NCBI GenBank assembly: GCA_026686845.1
Contig: JAIVEN010000007.1
Coordinates: forward strand, 37,507,001-37,571,000
DNA: 64,000 nucleotides
Reading direction: 5' to 3'
Origin: Adenanthera pavonina
Taxonomy: Eukaryota > Streptophyta > Magnoliopsida > Fabales > Fabaceae
Shown here: piece after piece, positions 59,751 through 64,000 of the stretch
How the letters are laid out: every line of letters begins with the position of its first letter
Numbering within the stretch: position 1 is the first letter of the stretch
Made by a program: the position numbers and the translations under genes
Notes under the pieces: generated by a model
The model's input: the letters and a program-made list of their open reading frames with translations, nothing else
Told to the model about the DNA's origin: nothing
The model's database searches: none

Positions 59751-62650
59751 TCTTTATTGATATTAATTTAATATAAAAGTTGTTATCGATCCGTTGAGAA
59801 CTATTTTTGTTTAACACTTATTTTGGTCAAGTATGATCATGAATTTTTCGGCCAAGTTGAAAAATGGGCCTAAATGGGTCGTATTAAACAACTAAGGAAA
59901 AAACATAAAACAAAATAAAATTTGAGTTAATCTAAAAATAAACTGTTATTTTTTTATATTTTAGGATATTATTTTGCTGAAACAAATATATGCCATAATA
60001 TTGATATAGTTTATTAAAAAATTATCATTATATAATCTATAAATGGTTTTTTTTTTCAAATTAAGAATGGATTTATATGTATTTTATTTGTGAGAAAGTA
60101 ATCTTTGGAGAATCGGTTTGAAGTGGCTTTTCTGCACTGCTTCAACTTGATCTTCCATGTATATCTATATATTAGCGCCTTTTCTGGTTTATGTGAGTGG
60201 GTGTTCTTCCTTTTGCTTCCTCTTTGTCATTTCTAACCTCTTACATTTCCTGGATGAATATTACTGTCACTTGGAGATGAGAATGATTTTGCGCTGGGTG
60301 TATAGTGTGCATCTGAGTAAAATTGATGATATGCTATAATATTCCTCGTACTAGTCTGATTCTCCACTAAAATTAAGAATCTTATCTTCTAAAGTCAAGT
60401 CTCGAGGAATAAAGATGGCCTTGAGAATGATAGCCTCTCTGCAATGCCAGTCATTCTTAATGTGGCGGCAGTACAAAGCGATCTGAATTCTGAAACATTG
60501 TTTCTTTTGTGGGTTGGTTGGTTTGGAATTATCTAACTGTGTGTTACGTACGCGGCAGATATTTGGTACATAACAATTGGGTTGATTTGACCAATATTGT
60601 GAGAGAAAAAGGACAGTTTGCAATTTCTGAAACTTCGTTGAACTTGAACTTCAGCATCTTTTGGGCCCCCTACTCTGCCTCACCAGTACCATTCCTCAGC
60701 GTCCTCTTCGTCTCTCTTCCAATACACTCCTCGGCCCAAAACATTTGGGCTCTTTGGGCTTTTCTCTGTAATATTTTAGCCTACTTCTATATTTGCTCAA
60801 TTTTCTATTTTTTTCTAAAGAAAATGTAATCCCAAAATAGTCTAATGATAAAAAAGCACACATGCTCGTTGATAATAAATTTACCATAACCAAGTTTCTT
60901 TTCACTAAGGTCAGATGATTTACTTAAAAGAGTACCCATGCATAGATTATTACTATGTATTAATAAATTTTTAATGAAATTCACATAATTACTATTGTAG
61001 TTACATTGAGTCTTACATTTTAGGTAAAATATTATATATTTACAATTATATGAAGAGTTGATTAAATAAATTCATTCCATATGCTTGACTAAATTATGTA
61101 CCATATCTCTTGACTCTATCTTGTTTCAAAAAGAACACTCGATTCCCTTCATATTTAAAAAAATATATTTATGCATTGCAAAAACGTTTCTTCATATTTG
61201 TTTGTTGCCAGTAAATTTAATTTTTTGCCTAATAACATCAATTTTATTCCTGACATAAAATAGATACGACTAAACTGATTTTAAATTCTAATATGATTTT
61301 TCAAACAATAAAAACAGCTAAAATGTTCAAAACAAACATATAGCATGCATAAAAAATAAATTGAATCAAATATTTTTATAATACATATTAAATAATAGGA
61401 GGACTCATGATAGAAGGAATATCAAGAATAATTCAATCAAAAATTGAGAAAATTTGTGTAATGCATTTAAATATTAATAAATATTTTTGGGGAGATAACT
61501 GATAGTAAGTGATAAGGTTCATTAATGGGTATAAGCATGTGGCCAAAAAAAAATTCATGGGTGTAAGCAGTCCAGGATAACATGCAATTTCAAAAAGGAT
61601 AGCCCACATATTATATATGGAATCTTGTGATCCTCTGAGACACCAACATTAATTAAGCAGAGAAAAAAAGAAGTAATTAATTAAATTAAGAAAGTGGCAG
61701 CTGATAAGGTACCCATAACTGCAAAAACCAATCAAAAATTGCAAACAGATCATCAAACATAATCTTGACTGTTTGTACTGGATCAATTGAATCGAATTGG
61801 ATTCTCTTCCTATTCTCAGAGTTACGTTGTTGCTTTCTGATGTGAACTAGTGTGGTTCCTGATCATTCCTGGGGTGGAGCTAGCTATCTTATTTCTGGAC
61901 TGGAAAGGTCTAAATGAAGTTCCCAACACTGTGTCTAAAGCGACCTCATGCACTTTCACCCTCACTGGACAAACAGTTGATTCTACTATTTCACACATGG
62001 CCTCAATTCAACAATGCCCTATGAAATCATTTCTCTGCAATGGACCAATGGTGTGAGAGCAATGCCCTCTCTCCCAAGCAATCCCACCAAATTTATGACA
62101 CGGAAAGAAACCAAACAGTGGATATTTTCGTGTCCAACTGCCTTGTCACCATATTGGGACAATGATATGGTTGTTGTTAAATGTAATTAATCTTTTTTTC
62201 CTTTTTATTTGCAGGTGATTGGAACTGTGCGTTCTCGTTTCTCAGCAGCTTTAACTTTATCTTCAAATGAGACAAGTTTCTTTATTTTTTTCTGCAACAG
62301 TTTATGGGACCTTCTGGGTCGACTGCCTTTTTATCTTCTTCTGGACATACATAGAGGGGAAGGAAAGAGCTTTCGAGATGGGAAATGGAAAGTGACAAAA
62401 GGAAGAAGAAGTGGCAAATTGTTGGGGAGATTGTGGTGCAAAATGGATCTCTTCAAATGTGTGCAATTAATCAGTTAGTAGTCATATATGTTGTTACATC
62501 TGTCTCTGGGTCCTCATAATGTTCGCATTTAAATGAGAAAAAGGAATCAAACTTGGAAAGAGAATTTCGTTGCCTAAAGAATATATACGATTATGTGGTT
62601 ATCATTTTAGCTACAGAAACATTTCCCTGCATATTTTATACCATTTTGGC
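59751..62650. other. Intergenic region
   Basis: No gene recognised. Short open frames (60157-60339, 60509-60829, 61850-62056, 62209-62478 on plus; 60351-60623 and 60696-60905 on minus) have no identifiable domain. 61850-62480 is somewhat less A+T-rich and could hold a decayed exon, but nothing supports it. Confidence 0.35.
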
Positions 62651-62659
62651 TATAACATC

Positions 62660-63050
62660 ATTACACTATAATATATGTGTTTCGATTAGATTATATATAA
62701 ATAATTATGAGGTTAAGTAATTATTTATAATAGATTATGAAAAAAAGTGATTATGTTAAAAGTGAATTGTATTTGGATATTTTTAATCCATAAGTGATTT
62801 TTAGAAAAGAAATATGTTTGGATATTGAGGTTTAAGTGATTATTGGGTGGATAATGAGAAGAAAAAATGAAATAAGTGATTATGAGAGAAAAATGATTAT
62901 CATACGTTGAAAAAAGTAGTTTATGAAAATAACCACTTAAATAACCATAAGTAATTATTTTGATTTAGGTTACGTTTGAAAATTGGCAGCGTAATTATTT
63001 TTCTCTACTCCATAATCACTTAAAAGTCAATCCAAATAAACTCTAAAGTT
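62660..63050. mobile_element. Possible A+T-rich MITE with inverted arms
   Basis: The left arm (GTGTTTCGATTAGATTATA, AAGTGATTATG) and the right arm (read inversely GAGTTTATTTGGATTGACTT, AAGTGATTATGG) match loosely, and AAGTGATTAT/ATAATCACTT recurs throughout. No target duplication was fixed. Confidence 0.4.
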
Positions 63051-63449
63051 ATGTCTGGCATAACCATACGTTGCTTGGCTTGAGAAATTATGCATATAAT
63101 AAATAAAATAATTGCCAATCACTACAAAAGGAATGATTTGACCAATTTTATCTATGTTTTTCACAGAATCATTTTCACAAAAATTAAATTCTTTTATTAG
63201 ATTTTTTTTAAATCTTTTTGTTGCGGCATGTGTTGTCTTGAAATTCATTTGCCTTCTCTTTTATGTCCCCTCTCCCTAATCCCAAAAAAGGAAAACTCTT
63301 GGTGTCTTTCAACATGAAAATAGCTTGTCCTGTAATATTATTGTGATAAGTTAATTAAATTTATAAGAAGTCTCACAGTTCATTAGTCATTAAGAGAGTG
63401 ACTTGCTTCAAACTCCATGCACATGGTCTATTTCTTTTTTCTTTCTTTA

Positions 63450-64000
63450 AATTCATTCATAGTGTAATTAGTGAAAGATATATTCTTTACAAATGTTATT
63501 GTGGATGAAATAATTTTTATTCACCAGTGATTAGTTTATATAAATCTTATAAGTTTTTAGTCATGAATTTATTTGAAGTTACAAAATATAAGATTAAACG
63601 TTAGAAGGGAGAATGAGAGCATATAAACTCTCCACGTTATCCTTATCTTTTTCTAATTTTATAAACTATCTATAGTTTTTTAATTCATTTATATTGTAAT
63701 TAGTGGAAGATATTTTCTTTACAAACTTTATTGTGGATGAAATAATTTTTATTCACCAGTGATTAGTTTATATAAATCTTGTAAGTTTTTAGTCATGAAT
63801 TTATTTGAAGTTACAAAATATAAGATTAAACGTTAGAAGGGAGAATGAGAGCATATAAACTCTCCACGTTATCCTTATCTTTTTCTAATTTTATAAACTA
63901 TCTATAGTTTTTTAATTCATTTATATTGTAATTAGTGGAAGATATTTTCTTTACAAACTTTATTGTGAATGAAATAATTTTTATTCACCAGTGATAAGTG
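63450..64000. repeat. 232-bp tandem repeat, continuing past the window
   Basis: The landmark TGTAATTAGTG begins at 63463, 63695 and 63927, an exact 232-bp period both times. Each unit contains TTTATTCACCAGTGATTAG, AAGATTAAACGTTAGAAGGG and CTCTCCACGTTATCC. The first two full units are nearly identical, so the duplication is recent. At least 2.3 copies are visible and the array runs off the right end. Confidence 0.95.

Noticed and set aside
60351..60829. Frames on both strands around 60.5 kb
   Set aside because: They overlap each other, lack introns and domains, and lie in sequence that resembles the intergenic background.
1..64000. CRISPR arrays, bacterial operons, prophage or defence islands
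   Set aside because: All coding regions have plant-type introns; the regular repeats present are tandem satellites or transposon arms without unique spacers of constant length.

Overview
The window is A+T-rich nuclear DNA from a flowering plant, most likely a eudicot. The evidence is GT-AG introns in every gene, plant-specific families (G-type lectin S-receptor-like kinases, a DUF538/SVB-type protein, a GH1 beta-glucosidase of the BGLU40 type), and plant transposons (hAT, Tourist and Stowaway MITEs, Ty1/copia, Ty3/gypsy-type LTRs, L1-like LINEs). I cannot name the species. I rebuilt six intact protein-coding genes exon by exon; in each, the exon lengths sum to a complete open frame. No tRNA, rRNA or CRISPR was seen.

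Layout. 1-10.3 kb is repeat territory: short tandem repeats, a Tourist-like MITE (1667-2044), a very long solo LTR with a perfect 5-bp target duplication (2948-7114) that appears to hold a second LTR nested inside it, and a segment flanked by arms rich in GCCAAC/GTTGGC motifs (about 8.2-9.85 kb). 10.4-18.7 kb holds two tandem, same-strand S-domain receptor kinases of identical exon structure and length (821 codons each). 21.1-26.6 kb is a cluster of non-autonomous DNA transposons: four hAT-like elements with 8-bp duplications, three copies of another repeat, and a Stowaway element. 27.7-29.0 kb is a DUF538 gene. 32.3-34.9 kb is a 5'-truncated LINE. 35.1-37.4 kb is a four-exon gene for an unrecognised tail-anchored protein. 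37.6-39.3 kb is a hAT-like element with a Tourist MITE nested in it. 39.6-44.5 kb is a 13-exon mRNA cap guanine-N7 methyltransferase gene on the minus strand. 45.7-46.4 kb is a LINE tail. 47.5-50.5 kb is a 13-exon beta-glucosidase on the minus strand. 52.6-54.0 kb is a foldback-like palindrome built of tandem repeats, and 54.0-59.7 kb is a decayed Ty1/copia element inserted at its edge. The window ends in a 232-bp tandem array running off the right side.

The genes do not form a pathway. The two receptor kinases are a local tandem duplication. The other genes are ordinary single-copy neighbours: RNA capping in the nucleus, secreted glycoside hydrolysis, a small secreted DUF538 protein, and a membrane-anchored protein of unknown role. 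I did not find a convincing new multi-gene system. The most unusual structures are the foldback/tandem-repeat palindrome, the copia LTRs with apparent TA...CA ends, and the dense hAT cluster. All gene models were made by eye from splice sites and reading frames and have not been checked against transcripts or databases.
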